Translations under genes and position numbers: made by a program
Notes under the pieces: generated by a model
Seen by the model: the letters and a program-made list of their open reading frames with translations, nothing else
Database searches by the model: none
What the model was told of the DNA's origin: nothing
Shown: in pieces, positions 14,300-26,836 of the stretch
Layout: the number at the start of each line of letters is the position of its first letter
How positions within the stretch are numbered: the stretch's first letter is position 1
NCBI GenBank assembly: GCA_036345935.2
Contig: JADWOT020000004.1
Span: 1,840,775-1,904,774, forward strand
DNA length: 64,000 bases
Origin: Taenia hydatigena
Taxonomy: Eukaryota > Platyhelminthes > Cestoda > Cyclophyllidea > Taeniidae
Direction of reading: 5' to 3'

Positions 14300-14639
14300 T
14301 CAGGCCTTGATGAAAGAGGTGGGAGATGATGTGGCATCCACAAAATTGAGCACTTGAAGTGCAAAAGGAAGACCCACGTCACTGGGAGGGGCTAATGTCA
14401 GCCCAGTCACGTTGAAGCAAATGCCGACGGTGTAGGTTGAGGTGTTTTCGGATCCGCTCTTTTCCAAGGAAAAGGGGCAAGAGCGAGAGAGACCTCCAAT
14501 AGCTAAGACATAAAAATTTTTGCCATTTTTCTTTACGTAATCTATCAGTGGTCTTTTTGCCAAACCAGTTAGAGAATCCACGGAGAAGCCTGGAAAAGGA
14601 TCGTCAGCAACAGGGGATGCTGGACTCACCGTAACTCAT
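14300..14639 (-). CDS. Candidate two-exon gene for a 99-residue protein of unknown function
   Basis: Exon 1 would be only 10 nt (14639-14630, ATGAGTTACG). It is followed by a 40 nt intron (14629-14590) that starts GTGAGT and ends TTTTCCAG. Exon 2 runs from 14589 to a stop at 14300. The two parts join in frame to give exactly 99 residues, starting MSYGFSVDSLTGLAKRP. No signal peptide is seen and the longest hydrophobic stretch (YVLAIGGLS) is too short for a membrane span. There are two N-glycosylation-type sequons (NTST, NVTG). The splice pair is close to consensus and the intron size matches the tiny introns common in some flatworms. The family was not recognised, and the initiator is a guess because an upstream exon could exist. 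Confidence 0.35.
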
Positions 14640-14818
14640 TGTGAACACTGACTGATAAGGAAATGTCGGAGTTTCGCATCAACCACTATTGAGACCTGAT
14701 TTGCTTTACTTTACTACGCCGATCTAAACCACACACCGGCTTCTCATCAGTCGATTTCGTCTACCCTGCATGGCACAATACAACCCACATCCCCGTCTTA
14801 TTCCCAGTAACTGATACG

Positions 14819-15884
14819 TCATCGACAATACCACTTATTCAGTGGTATTACGAGAACGGCAGTTGTTACAGATGCTTCTGACTCTGTCACCACAGCTGCT
14901 ATGTCTTCCACTTGTACTGGCTCCACCATTGCCACTACAATAATGAGATGGCAGTCGTTTTCTTCATTCAGTACTTTTCTCACTTCCTCCCTTTTTATAC
15001 GCAGTAATATTTTCTTCTTTTCCATCATCGCATCAACAGCACTTATTAGCCCTTCCACGTGTTCCTCACATTCCTGATGGACAGACTTCATTTCAGCCAC
15101 CCCATCCCACCTGCGTCGGCCTCCGATCAGGTGAGCAGCAGCGACAACAGCGGTGGCGGCAGTCCCTCTAACCCTCATTTGCATTTGCACAATCTCACTA
15201 AAATGTGAGACAATTGCAAATGCAGGACCACCACCCACAACCTTCATTTTGACCTCTTTTGATGTTCCCTCCTTCCCTCAGTTTCACTTCCCTTTTGCAA
15301 ATGTGAGTGCGTGTCAGGGCAGACAAATCATTAATAAAACGACTATCTCTAATTCCGCTTTAAGAGTGAGGGCGTCTTATCCTTATTCCTATGCAATTCT
15401 TGCCAAAGTAGGTGAAGAAGCAACGTCTTTCGACTGTGATGCAATAATGTGGAAAGGTGGCCTGATACTGTCGTTGTAGCAGCAGCAGCATTGGTGACCG
15501 ATGCAGCATTGACGAGGGCAACGCTTAAGGCATTACGCGACCAAAGCAGTACTCCTTCACCATTTCCATACAACTCACATCTCTCTTTCTTTCCTTGAAT
15601 AGTCGACCACACAACCAATGCTGTAAAAGTAGGTAAATGGGAGCAACACTGACAAGAACCATGTCAACTGCCTGCCGACACACTTTGTGATGATCGTTGG
15701 TCGAGAAGCTGGTGCACAGGTTCTCTGTCTCCCACTGTTGCGAGATCATGGTGGCACCGAAAGTAGAGAGAAGAGGTGAATCTGGTCTGGTCTGGTCTGG
15801 GTTAGGGTTAGGGTTAGGTGTCAATGTGAAGCCTTCATTGCTGCTGCTTGTCTGCCATACGAAACGATCTTGGCCCGGTTGCAA
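14819..15884 (-). pseudogene. Possible ABCC (MRP-like) transporter debris
   Basis: Two minus-strand frames, 15525-15884 and 14819-15247, contain short matches in the order expected for an MRP-type ABC exporter. The first has a Cys-rich stretch followed by a hydrophobic helix (DMVLVSVAPIYLLL), like the N-terminal membrane domain. The second has QMQMRVRGTAATAVV, like the 'G.R.R.AL.AA.Y' helix of the first membrane domain. It also has PVQV and, after ~20 residues, ASVTTAVLVIPLN, like the 'PLQ... SVLAG...ML..P.N' segment. No Walker A or ABC signature was found, and the frames contain unrelated insertions and a telomere-like repeat. I see matching spacing but weak residue identity. It is either a very decayed gene or coincidence. 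Confidence 0.22.
15781..15818 (+). repeat. (TCTGG)4 followed by interstitial TTAGGG repeats
   Basis: Four TCTGG units run directly into three TTAGG(G) units. TTAGGG is the usual animal telomere repeat. This tract is far too short to be a chromosome end. It reads as an internal telomere-like insertion, for example from telomerase-mediated break repair or from a subtelomere. Confidence 0.85.
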
Positions 15885-17984
15885 GGCTAAAATATAGCAT
15901 GCAGCGGTTGGGTAAGGCGAGTGCGTAAAAAGTACGGTACGAGAGTTAACTTGGTTCTGACCAAAACATCATTCAAATCTGGGACGCATCAGGTTCAGTG
16001 GAATGTCCATTGGTGAGAGCTTAACATATGCAAAATAACTTCCAACAATGTGAAAACATGAGTGATGATGATAAGATAACTCGTCGAAATCAACATCCAC
16101 AGCCAAATCACATTCTCGGAAGCTGCTGAACAAGCGTGCTTCACCCATCCACCATACATTAGCAAAATGACGACTAATGAGCCAAAAAAGTCATAAGTTT
16201 GACACTCCTCACTTCTCTAACCAACCGGAGGAGGAACGCTTGCTCACCGATTGTCGACTAGCGGAACCACAGAACAGTGATTATAATGGACATTTGGCTA
16301 CAGCATTTGCCATGAAAACGATTAAAATGGCTAAGCTTTGAACAATGGATTCAATGTTGCTTCCGCGTTTTCATTCCACTCACCACTTTATCCTCTCTAG
16401 AATGCAAACGCCCTGTTTTTCTCTCTGTGTGTGTATTTTTGAGTAGGTAAGTGAATGGATAAGTGGCACTGCGCTGACTGTGGACACAGTCATCCACATT
16501 CTGGTGAAGAAGTAACAACTACGGCTCTGGTAAATTGAACTGACGCAACTAGAACGTATTCAGAAGAAACTATTTTGAGGCAAATGCAAAAAGATAATCA
16601 AGACTGGTTGTCAAGTGCCATGCGTGACAGCTCATAACAATGGGACAATCGGTCGAGCAATGTCTCCCATAACCGCCTCAGTACATCTGCACAGTAGAGG
16701 AGCTACAGTCTCCACTGTTCAAATGAATGGCAAGTTGTAAAAGGAATTGGTTAAATCTGGATCTGTTCCCTCCTTCCACAGACAATGCATTTGGCAGGAG
16801 CTGGACTAATCGTTGCCTACCTTGCATCCTCTGTGTTTCCAATAGTGATTTACACCTCTCCATGTGATCTCGTGTGTGCAGATAGACTGCAGCTGCGTAA
16901 TATTCTATTGGTGTACAGAAGGAGAGAAGATGAAGTGATAAACAGTGGGAAACCAAAGTGACGACGTGTGCAGTGCAACTCACCCATGACATTCTCCACC
17001 ACATCAAAGCACAAAACAAAACGCACATGATGAGCAATCATGGTGGTTTGGTACCCCGCACACGAATAGCAGTATATCCGAGGCCAAGACCGCATCACAA
17101 ATTATCACTGCATTCGAACTTAGATGAGCTCAGTATGGGCAAGCGTACAAGTCCAACGCGCTCGCACCTGACCTGACTTATCCACCTTATCAACTGACTA
17201 GCACTAGGCCTTCCGCCACTTCGCTATGTACTTTATCCACATTGGAAAATGAAACAGGCTGCATACAACTATCACATTCAAACATTGCCGTCCATCATCT
17301 GTCATTCTACTACGTTTCGCGTGGCCAGTGGTAGCGTTGAGGACGTCGAGTCGGAAGCGGCTAAATTCGCACCTGCTGCCTGTGCAAATGATTAGTATAA
17401 TGCTTCACCATCTTGGTACCGTTAGTTGCACTTCAGATCACGTCCATTCTGCAAAGTAGTGACACAATCAGCCGTGATCACCCAAGACCGATTCGCAAGA
17501 TTTTTTTATAAAAGGTGACAATGCTTACGTTGTACCGCTGTTGCGACCAAGGTAGTGGCTTGTGGAAGTTGTCGTCTCCATACTATCGCCGAATTCTACT
17601 ACACCACGTTACTTAGCACAGAAGGCTCCAAAATCATTCAATGTTTACTTTATCCTTTCCTAGATGGGTATTCCAAAGGCTGAAGTAGATACAATTTACG
17701 TTGAGGTGATGGTGAGAGGGAAGAAGGTGAGGGAGAATCCCACTGACCGGCTCCAGATGACATTACTCAAAAAGACCGCCACGCATCCTGTTCAAAGAGA
17801 TCGTAATTGACAAATGAAAAACAAATGCAAAGCTGCAATTCTAGGAAACTCTAATAGGCTGCGTCACACGTGTATGAAGGTGTTGACATACCACGATTAA
17901 CGGTACGAAGCCAGTGTTGGAAAATTGGGTTGGTGACTCAAGTGTGAAGTCAACTTTTAGTTCTTAAATGCCATTTCACCGAAC
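15885..17984. other. No gene recognised
   Basis: Nothing convincing was seen. A minus-strand frame at 16678-17037 (119 codons) is open but has no recognised motif. Because it lies 3' of the guanylate cyclase pseudogene on the same strand, the missing C-terminal part of that gene could lie here, but I could not find the NTASRMES or KGKG motifs that would prove it. Confidence 0.5.
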
Positions 17985-20565
17985 ACATCCAACCAACCAC
18001 TATGCAGATCGATGCGTAGCCTCAGGTAAACGTGCGGTAGGTGCTTGATGGTGGAAGTGACACAAGCATTGGGCAGGTGGAGGTCCATCGTGGCGACCTC
18101 AGCTGCGTGGCGTCATCCATTACGCAGTGGCAGTCCCGAAGTCACCACGCAGGCCTCTCCTATCGCCTGCACCCACCATGGGCAAATCCAGCGCCAAATG
18201 CAGTGCATTTCGGGTGCTTCTGTTTTACCTATGCTTGTGTACTGGTGAGGGAGATGCAGGTGTGTAGGTGATGCTAGACATCAACAAGTTCACATTCTGC
18301 ATTTACTCAGTAAAGCATAACTTGAAGCACGACATCATCAGGGCGAGTGGGAAAGGCAGAGTACTCGTTTTAGTTATCAGATGAGCAGAATTGGGGGTCT
18401 ACTTGTAGCCATAAGTAAACTCAGTCGTGCCACATGAAGCTCACCTTGCAGACGTCGTAGTGTGCAATCGTCACTAGTGTACATTGACGTCTCGTCATAG
18501 GACTCAGGTGGCACTGCAACACCCGTCTTCAACGCTTCCCCCACAACACCACAACTCTAACTCAACCTCACACTTCCACTTGTACACGGTTCAGACCCTT
18601 CATTTTAGGTCGGTGTACAACCGTCCAATGTGGAACAGTGGAATTAGAGCAGCCAAGCCCGCCAGCTAGAAATGATGCGGCAGCAGACGGCAGAGTAGAC
18701 CCTCCTTCTTCCTCTTCCCCTTCTCTAGTTCATCCAGTCGAGTTTACACCTCTTCTTCCAACCAAGTCGAGTATTTTTTATATCAGTCTGAAGATGCGCT
18801 TTGCAATGCTCGTTTTTCTTGCGAGGTTAAGGGGAGGGTTGAACGCAATCGCAAACCTACTTTTCACTGGTCATTCGCTGAATCGCTTCATTCAGTTCCT
18901 TGAATCGTGGTCTTACTGCAGCATTGCCCGACCATGCACGATCTACAATGTTTCTGCAAGTCGGTGGAATGCCCGTATCACGAAGCTGGGAGGGAAGGAC
19001 AGTAGCAATAGGTGGATGCTTTGCCACCAAAAGGAAAGAATGTGGTATAACGCATTGTTGCGCGAGTCCCTTCAAGCTTGCGCAGATAAACTTCTATGGA
19101 CGCTGCGGAAATCTCTGCTCCTGTCACCCAACTCACTTCTTTTCCACTTTTTTAGATACTTTTACACCACATTGGCAATTCAGGGGCAGAATGCGCTGGG
19201 AATTAGCGTAATCCATGGGAAAGCAATGGTCGACACATTCATCTCGGCAATGACCATTGCAGGTTTCACTTGTGCTTTCACTGCACCATACATGAACAGC
19301 GCTGAGTCTCTATATGCATCAGATCTCCTTCTGTTAAGGCTCTTTTAATCCCATGTCGGTATCCTGTGGCGAGGAGGAGAAGATGGCTCTTCCTTCCCCA
19401 TGACACATTCTACAATGCCCTCCGTTGGCATGTCGTTTAGTCCATGTGGTGTCATCCGGTAGACGTCTTCGTGCATTATTGTGCTGAATACATAGACATC
19501 AGCCGGCTTGATTCCAACCAACGCTCAGACGCTCCTAGTAGTTGATCAGGAAATGAATAACAGCTGCAGAAGGTGACGAGTGCGGCTATTGCATTATGGA
19601 TTCATGAGATGCCAAAGTCGGTGGCATTCAAGACTTATCAACTAATGACAACGCCAGTAGACGATTTCAGCATTTCGTGAGCCTTGAGGTATGTGTTGTG
19701 AAAGAACTCTATTCCCATGTAACAGCACAGTGAAGACAGTAGTTACCAAACGTTAGATAGAAGAGATTCGCTCAAGTGCCATAAGATAGCATCTACTGAA
19801 CCGAACCAACTCAGCCGTGGGCGAGAGCTTGAAGTCCCAGTCCAATGCAACGCTTTTGTTTGTGATAAAATCCGACACACGGAAACGCAGTTATAGGTTA
19901 GTCGAAGCAAAAGCAACTGCAACATGGAGCATAGAAGCAGGTGTGGCGTGTATCATTGCACTAATTGTCTGTTGTACGTGAATGGAGTCAGTTCTCGAAA
20001 TACAGATGTAGAGCACTTGCAGAGGATGTGAGATTGGGACAAGGCAATCGTCTTTGCAATCCTCTTACTTATCTTCATTACGGAATTCCTCTAATTGGTG
20101 AAAGAAATGAGCTTTGACTGGCGAGTGTGGTGACTGGTGACTACTCGTTGTTGGAAAGGCTTCTTCGCGAGGATGCTGGGGACTTTGGAATACGTTTCCG
20201 TTGTGATGATTTTAGCGCTTTACCTTTTGTCTTGCCTCTTCCTGGAAAGAATTCAACTGCACTTCATAACCATCACTGTAGGTCAGCGATTGGGCGAATT
20301 CTGGAGCATTGTGCCACAGCTTGCACAAATTCGTTAGCGAACCATCGAAATTATTGGGAAAAGGCATGCTGCAAGTGTGGGATTTGTTGCAAATAAAAAC
20401 GATGATACAGATGAGTACTTTTGGCAAAATAAGTGGAAGAGGTCTTAGTTCATCACCTAAAGGCTTCCCCGGTGACAGCAGTGAAAGAGAAGACTAATGG
20501 AGTGCGATGCCACACAGCATTCCACAAAAGTGTTGACATTTTCGTGTCGCATTTCTCGCAGTCCT
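17985..20565 (-). pseudogene. Receptor guanylate cyclase pseudogene (kinase-homology, linker and cyclase domains)
   Basis: Reading the minus strand from high to low coordinates gives the hallmark motifs of a membrane receptor guanylate cyclase in the correct order. They are: LREMRHENVNTFVECC (~20563-20500); SDFITNKSVALDWDFKLS (~19885-19805); FFHNTYLKAHEMLKSS then VLNATDFGIS (~19720-19600); ADVYVFSTIMHEDVYR (~19500-19420); IPPTCRNIVDRAW and VRPRFKELNEAI (~18985-18870); ELEKGKRKKEGLLCRLLP, the coiled linker (~18750-18680); VPPESYDETSMY (~18520); and AIGEACVVTSGLPLRNG with LRLRIDLHSG (~18185-17990). In the family the kinase-like domain is regulatory and the C-terminal domain makes cGMP. The copy is dead: there are in-frame stops at 19640-19635 and 18115-18113, a frameshift near 19520, and key cyclase residues are altered. 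Introns seem retained, for example a CAAG|GTGAGC donor near 18445, so it is not a processed copy. Confidence 0.85.
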
Positions 20566-22384
20566 GCGAGGTGCCTGAGTGACCGTGAGCTCAGTGGAAT
20601 GCGAGACAGAGCCAATTTCCCAACGTAGACCTAAACTCAATGAAACCAAGAGCCAAGCAAGAAAGATAGCTAAAGCTATTGAGATGCAGCTTTTCAGGTC
20701 AAACACCATCTGCACAGTAACATGATGCGTGCAGCTAGTAAATGTGAAATTATTTGAAGCCACTCCTCTCTCCTTGGTGTTGATCTCAGCTCTGAGGTCA
20801 CATTTTAGGCCAAAAAGAGCGTCTTCTACCTCTAAGTGGTTGTACGCATTAAAGTAGCTTGTAGTGATGACCGGCACATGGTGAACGCTTTCGCTCGCAT
20901 CTGACTCGAGTTTAATGAGCTTCATGAATTTGGACTGCCCAAGCCCTTGACTCCACTGCCATCTAGAAAGGCGGCTTTGTACTCATGCGAGTCGCTACTC
21001 GTCCTTGTCTCAATAGCTACCCTTAAGGCAACTGTGCTCCTCACTTCTTCCACCCATAGACCGTGTAGGCCCATTCGCTACGAGGAGGTGTAAAGAGATG
21101 AATGCTCAACTCGTGAATTGTTGCAGCTGCCCTGCCTCATTTGCCATTAAAGTTCTTCGGTTATTTGAATAAGACTTTAAAATTCACCTTCCTCTTACTA
21201 CTTTCATCGCCCATAACTTAATGAGAGTTTAGTTGGGCGCTTTCGATACCCCATCTTAATTTACTGACCCATGCAATTCAATTTTGGTAGTCTTTGAAGC
21301 ATGGCTTTAAATCGTAGCAGGTCAATGATCTTCATGTCTATTTATCATCAAAGGAAAGAAGCAAGAGTGAAGTGATTGCACTACTGCTTACTTTACAGCA
21401 TTGTGGCCCACCTCTTGCACCTCGCGTATGGAAGAAGATGCCACATCCAAGAACATGTGTCTCTGGGTGTTTGAGGGAGGAAGCACAGTGCTTTGCACAT
21501 CTCTGCCAAATGTGCAGACACTTGGGCAAACGTGAAGTGAAATTCGTCAGCCGATAATGTCATTGAATGAAGCAAGCAAGAATTATAAAGTCATGGCAAA
21601 AGGAAGAGATTGTAATGTTGTGCATAGATCAAGAAGGCGACATGCACACTCTGCCAACTTAATTGCTGTCCTCGGTGCTTCACTGTGCTTAACCTTTCCC
21701 GTAGACCGTTACAGTGCAGTTGATAGTCTAAAAATCACCTCCTCTATAAGCTAAGGTCTACGGGTAGAAAAGGAAATTGGAGCGCTTGGATAAGGTAAAC
21801 TTGAGATGCAACAATTCTGCTTAAGAATCGGCACAGAAACACCCAGTCGCGAGAAACACCTTTCTTATACACTAGTCTGCTTTGATATTTAGGCTTGAGA
21901 GACAAGATCCCTATTGGTTAGACAAAATTTGCCTGCTCTCTTCATCATCAGTTAGGCTGGCTGCGTCCTCACTGAAGCTGTAATCAGCTAATGCACTACG
22001 GATGAGGATCCATCACTAACTCACACAAGCAATAAGCGGATGACAGCATGTTGGGAAGGCCATTCCACCAAGTGGAAGTACAGTCTGAAGAGAGTGGCAG
22101 AAACACTGTATACAACCATCTATATTACCATCCTGACTATTGTTTAACTACTTTATCCCATCAACAATTCAATGCATTCCCTTCAAAACTACGTCTATAA
22201 AGCATGGCACGAATCATGGCAGGTCATTAATCTTTACCTTATTCTATCAGCAAATCTATAAGTGCCCTTCAAAACCACTCCTCGCAGGTCGCTGTGTTTA
22301 ATTCCATGGCAATGGCATTCCATGTGAGATTAGCAGTTTACTTCTTGCCCGGTTGGGCTATGTGATGCCTAAGATGACAAAAGT
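20566..22384. other. Mostly unassigned; possible upstream part of the cyclase pseudogene
   Basis: A minus-strand frame at 20494-20925 has a true ATG at 20925 and one strong hydrophobic segment (ISIALAIFLAWLLVSLSLGL). It could supply the transmembrane helix of the receptor cyclase, but only ~30 residues separate it from the HENVN motif, so part of the kinase N-lobe would be missing. The remaining sequence up to 22.38 kb shows nothing recognisable. Confidence 0.35.
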
Positions 22385-24895
22385 AATTTAAGTCCCTTAA
22401 GTTCAAGCACATATTTTAGGGCACTCATCGTGAAAGGCCACCCAGTTTTAGTGTTCAAGCCGCATCCCTTCGCACCCATTTAGATCAGAGGTGGAGTGTC
22501 GCTTGCACTTCAGCAATCGCAAAGCAGCGTTGACCGTCGTCGTACTCTCCCATACACTCCAGTGATTTCGGTCGAGTTGGTGAAAGCAAGATGTTACTTA
22601 TTTTAATTGAATAGCGCAAGACAATGAAACCCACATTTTAGCGTCGGTTAGATGAAGGTGGGGGACAACAGGAACTGAGTCGGAATTTAAAACGTCTCAT
22701 TGCTCATCGTCAGAGTCCCACTCCTAGGCAGTCTAAACAAAGCATCGACTGTAGTTGTTCCAATTTCGCGAATTGTAGTCTGCGACACTTTTGTCCACCC
22801 AAGAGTCAAACCAAATCAGTAAAAGTTAGAGGCGGGAAAGGGAACATCATATAAAAAACACGTATAATTGAGTGCAGCAGACTTCTCTGATAACAACGAT
22901 TGAACTGGACGCAGTCCTTGCAACGCTGACAGTCGTAAGGCTAAAATGATGCTACAAGAATGTAAACAGGGTTTGGAAATGTCCATAAAGAAGAGGATAT
23001 GTGGAACAAATTTGTGTTCGTAGAAAGATGCGGATTGGGTCAGGAAGGAAAAGCTCCAAGTGAGCTCTCTCTTCTTTGACTTGACAAGTGCCAATCATGG
23101 CTACTAGCAACTGCAAGAGGCACAGCAACCTCCACACCATTGCTGGTGGCCAGACACACATGAATTGACGAATGCCACTGCGCCTGTCAATGGTTCGCAT
23201 TGGTGTTAGTGACACCAAGAGTGATAGCCTCCCGCCAGTCAAAAGGCATTTAGCCACCACGGTAAAGACGTGGTCGTGAGGTGTCTGATAGCAGTTTAAG
23301 TGACAGCTCTATCGCCACACCATTTCCTTACTGCCTGAGACAGTCTCTTTATATTTGACTTCTCAACTACACCGAATAATCCTTTACGCAATTGTGCCAT
23401 TTCTCACACCACTTTTATTAATCGTACAATTCTCGTATGTCGCGCTCCCTGGAACCAAGCTCATGTCTTCTTTTGACCTCAACCTCACAACATGACATGC
23501 CACGATGACATGACATGAGTTAAGCGATGACAGCTCACTCGCACGCCACCCCCCTTCCCTGTAAGCTCTCCTCACTAACACTCTGTGATCACGCGACCGC
23601 ATAAACGTAACTAACGTTTATTTACCCACATTCCCGTCAATCCATCTACTGATTTATGATGTTGTCTCCACTCATGATGACATGAGTGTGTCTTGGAAAT
23701 AAAATAGCGTGTTTCCAGCTGGCGAAACAAGAGGTGATCATACTTTAAGTTTCAGTGGTAAGAAGGAATTAGGTAAAATAAAAATTAAAGCAAAAATTAA
23801 ATGACTCTAGCCAGCGCTGTTGTTGCAAGGACCCGACTGGGGTTTCTTCTCGCGTCAGATGAGCGACCAACTCACTGCCTCAACTGTAAATGGAGCTATC
23901 ATCAAGGTGCTACTACTTTCGCAGACTCTGTGCAGCAGTCTAGATGTTTGGAGAATGTTTAGCAATCGGCTGCTACAAAAAGGGAGTTAGTGTCGCAAGC
24001 AGTGTACAAGGGTGGATGGATAACACAAACTTCCTTGTCTACCCTCTCCACTCTCACTCGCTTAACTGTGCAATTCAATGCACCCAGCGCTTTCAGATGT
24101 ATGCTTTGCAGGAATATTCAATGTTTGGCAAGGTCGGTGACCTTCCGACATCCCCATTCATGTAACAATGAGAGGTAGAAATGTTCTCCCCAAGATGATG
24201 CATTAATTAGCAGCCCATACGATGCAGTGAATGGTCTGATGAAGTAAGAAGCCGTCGGCTTAGCACATAAGAATAGGCAGTCAGACCCTACACCCCAACC
24301 CGTCTATGATCAATGGAGAGAGGTATAGCATGAGTGTGCGTATCGCTATAAACGCAATGCTGCATAAAAAAATGAGGGATGGAGGGAGGGAGCGCTGTTG
24401 TGTGAGAAGGGATCATTGGTTTGTTATGGTCGGGCGCCAGCTTTCGACCGCGACGCTTTACGCCGTTGAGTAGGAGCGAGCGCAGCCCTCCGTTGTTGAA
24501 CTACGAAATGCAGAGAAGAGGAAGAAGAAGATTCGCATGCTAACTACTACCACTGAGGGCTAGATGTCGCTTCCACTACGGTGTCGGCTTGAATAAAAAT
24601 AATTATCCAAAAGGAATCAGATACGACATTCTGTGAATGAAGTGGATTAGGAGCGCTATGACATTATGCACAATTTTGACGTAGTGAGGAGGAATTGAGG
24701 ATACTGTCCTCCAAGCATCAAACTGGAAGTGGAAGGTTTGCGTTTAGCTTAGCTTTGGATTTGTGCGTGAGGAGATTGCATTCAACTACTATAACGGTGC
24801 CCTTTGTGACTGCAAATGACATCAAAATAATCCGAAAGTGGACTCCTAGCAAGTTACCAAAGCAGCTCAGAGGGGCAGAGCAAGGGATAAGAACT

Positions 24896-25152
24896 TCACG
24901 TACACATTTTGAAAATGCCCTTCTTAGCCAAGATACGTCGACTGTGTCTATCAATTTCATCCAACACCACTTCCTGTTTAGAATGCTGGTGTGCATTAGT
25001 GTCGGAAGAGGAGGCACTTATTATTGAAACGGAGGATGCTGCTGACACGGGTGCAGCCTTAACTGCTGTGCTCGGCTGCACCTGGGACCGGTCCACTTCC
25101 ACAGCAAAAGAGGCAGTGAAGGAGGCTGGAAGAGCAGAACTCGTTTGATTAC
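24896..25152 (-). CDS. Conserved exon-like ORF (unit A copy), unknown protein
   Basis: A minus-strand frame runs from an acceptor-like ...ACATTTAG (25154-25153) to a stop at 24896. It is Ser/Ala/Thr-rich in its first half and has a charged helical end (VLDEIDRHSRRILAKKG) before the C-terminus FKMCT. The unit B copy at 47652 keeps the same frame and stop, and the only length difference is 21 nt, a multiple of three. That is what a coding exon would show. The upstream exon is not identified and may have been lost at the 25.25 kb junction. The family was not recognised. The plus strand is also open here, so the strand assignment rests on the splice site and the helix-like C-terminus. Confidence 0.4.
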
Positions 25153-26836
25153 CTAAATGTAGCACAAATGCCATAAGTGGCAGGGGAGTGTGAGCTGTGA
25201 GGAATTCAGTCGGTGATTGCAACATGCATAAAGATTTGCAAGACACAACTGATGGAGCTGTGGTGAAAAGTCCTTTTAATCGTCAAAAGAGGCTCGTGGC
25301 GAGTAGGCACAGGATTTGTAGACAAGAGGCACAAAAAGACGGTGTCTGAGTGATGGTAAAATATTGCGAGATAACTCTTACGAAACGTGGGAAAAACTGT
25401 AAAAGCGGAATGTCGACGGAGGGCACAAAGAGTGAAGATGAATCCGCCACCTGCACTTCCTTGGCAGCCTCGTTATGTCATCTGCATCTACCATCAATGA
25501 AATCATAATATTATGTGTCTACCAACATCCGAATAACTCATTGTTCCGCAGTGCAATGAGTTAGCACATCTGCATTCAAAGTGATTTGACCTTAGCGGAG
25601 TAGTGGAACACTGTACAGCTCAAAACGTGGCACCTTGGCAAGCACCGACGACGGCCAAATGCGATCGTCAACAGGTCGCCTTGATGCGAGATACAAACAG
25701 AGCTTTTAGTAGTCCACCTTCTTGAGCTATCTCTTCTCGTGGCCTCCCTTTATCTGCTTTAATTTTTACTCTACCTTACCGCTGTTCGTTTGTGTGCTTT
25801 CGATTGCCAAGTGAATTAGCACAAAAGAGATGTGCCAACTACTGGTGCCCATCCTCCGGTCAGCGGAGGTCACGTCGCTTGTTTCAGTTGCTTCCGAACG
25901 TAAATATCATGAGGAAATCAAATTTAGGATGCTTAGGCAGACATTTGGTGCAAGAGCAGAGGGGAATTCAATATCGCCTTCCACATTTCACCTTAGCCGT
26001 AATCAGCTTTATTCATGGGATTCAATCCTTCAAATAATGTTTCTCTACCGCAATCCAAATTTATCTACATTACTGAGTCTTGCCAACGGATAAAAGCTAC
26101 ATCCCATCAACAAACCCGAGAGGTAGTACTCCACTAAGTCTGGGTCATTGCCCAAGTTATTGCTAGTGCACCTCCTAACTCTTCACAACCACGATATTTC
26201 GAGCTGATGCGATGTTTATGTGACAGCCTCCTGCGCTTCCTTCCATCTGTGATTTCTGCGAATCCTTAAATGGATTCGGGATCCAATTCCATAGCTAAAA
26301 CGCGTCATTCAACACAAAAGGCGATATATGTACAACTTAAACTCGAATGGCCACAAATTTTAACAGCATTAAAAAAGCGTCTTACTTCCAATGATGCACA
26401 AAACAATGACCAAAACGCAGTGACGCAGACGCTGTGCTACTCATCCTCGGTTTAGGGTTACGCCATCCCCATTGGTCAATGTAAATCCATGTCGGGGCGA
26501 GTTGAACACGAAATCGTGTCCTCAGCAGGTATTGTCACGTCTCCTACCACAAGGAGAAGCCTTCTTGCTGAATCGAATTCGTCTAATTAAGGCTCCGCCA
26601 TCCTCAATTTCTGCTTTATCACACCCTGTCCATAAAAATGTAATGAGCTAGTGTCGTACGATGCTTTGGAATGTCTAGTCAAGGCAGACCGCTTTACCTT
26701 CGTTATCAGAGCCCCACACCTGCAATGTCTTGATTTCCCTACCTCAAATCCCACCTTCCGCACCCACCGAGGTGACACATTCGCATTTGATGTGATCAAA
26801 GCCATTTAGAGTTATAAAATCAACAAAAATGCCGCT

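Noticed and set aside
18638..19348. Longest open frame in the window (236 codons, plus strand)
   Set aside because: It lies antisense to the guanylate cyclase pseudogene, starts without ATG (GTG), has no domain, and its openness is explained by the reverse strand's codon pattern.
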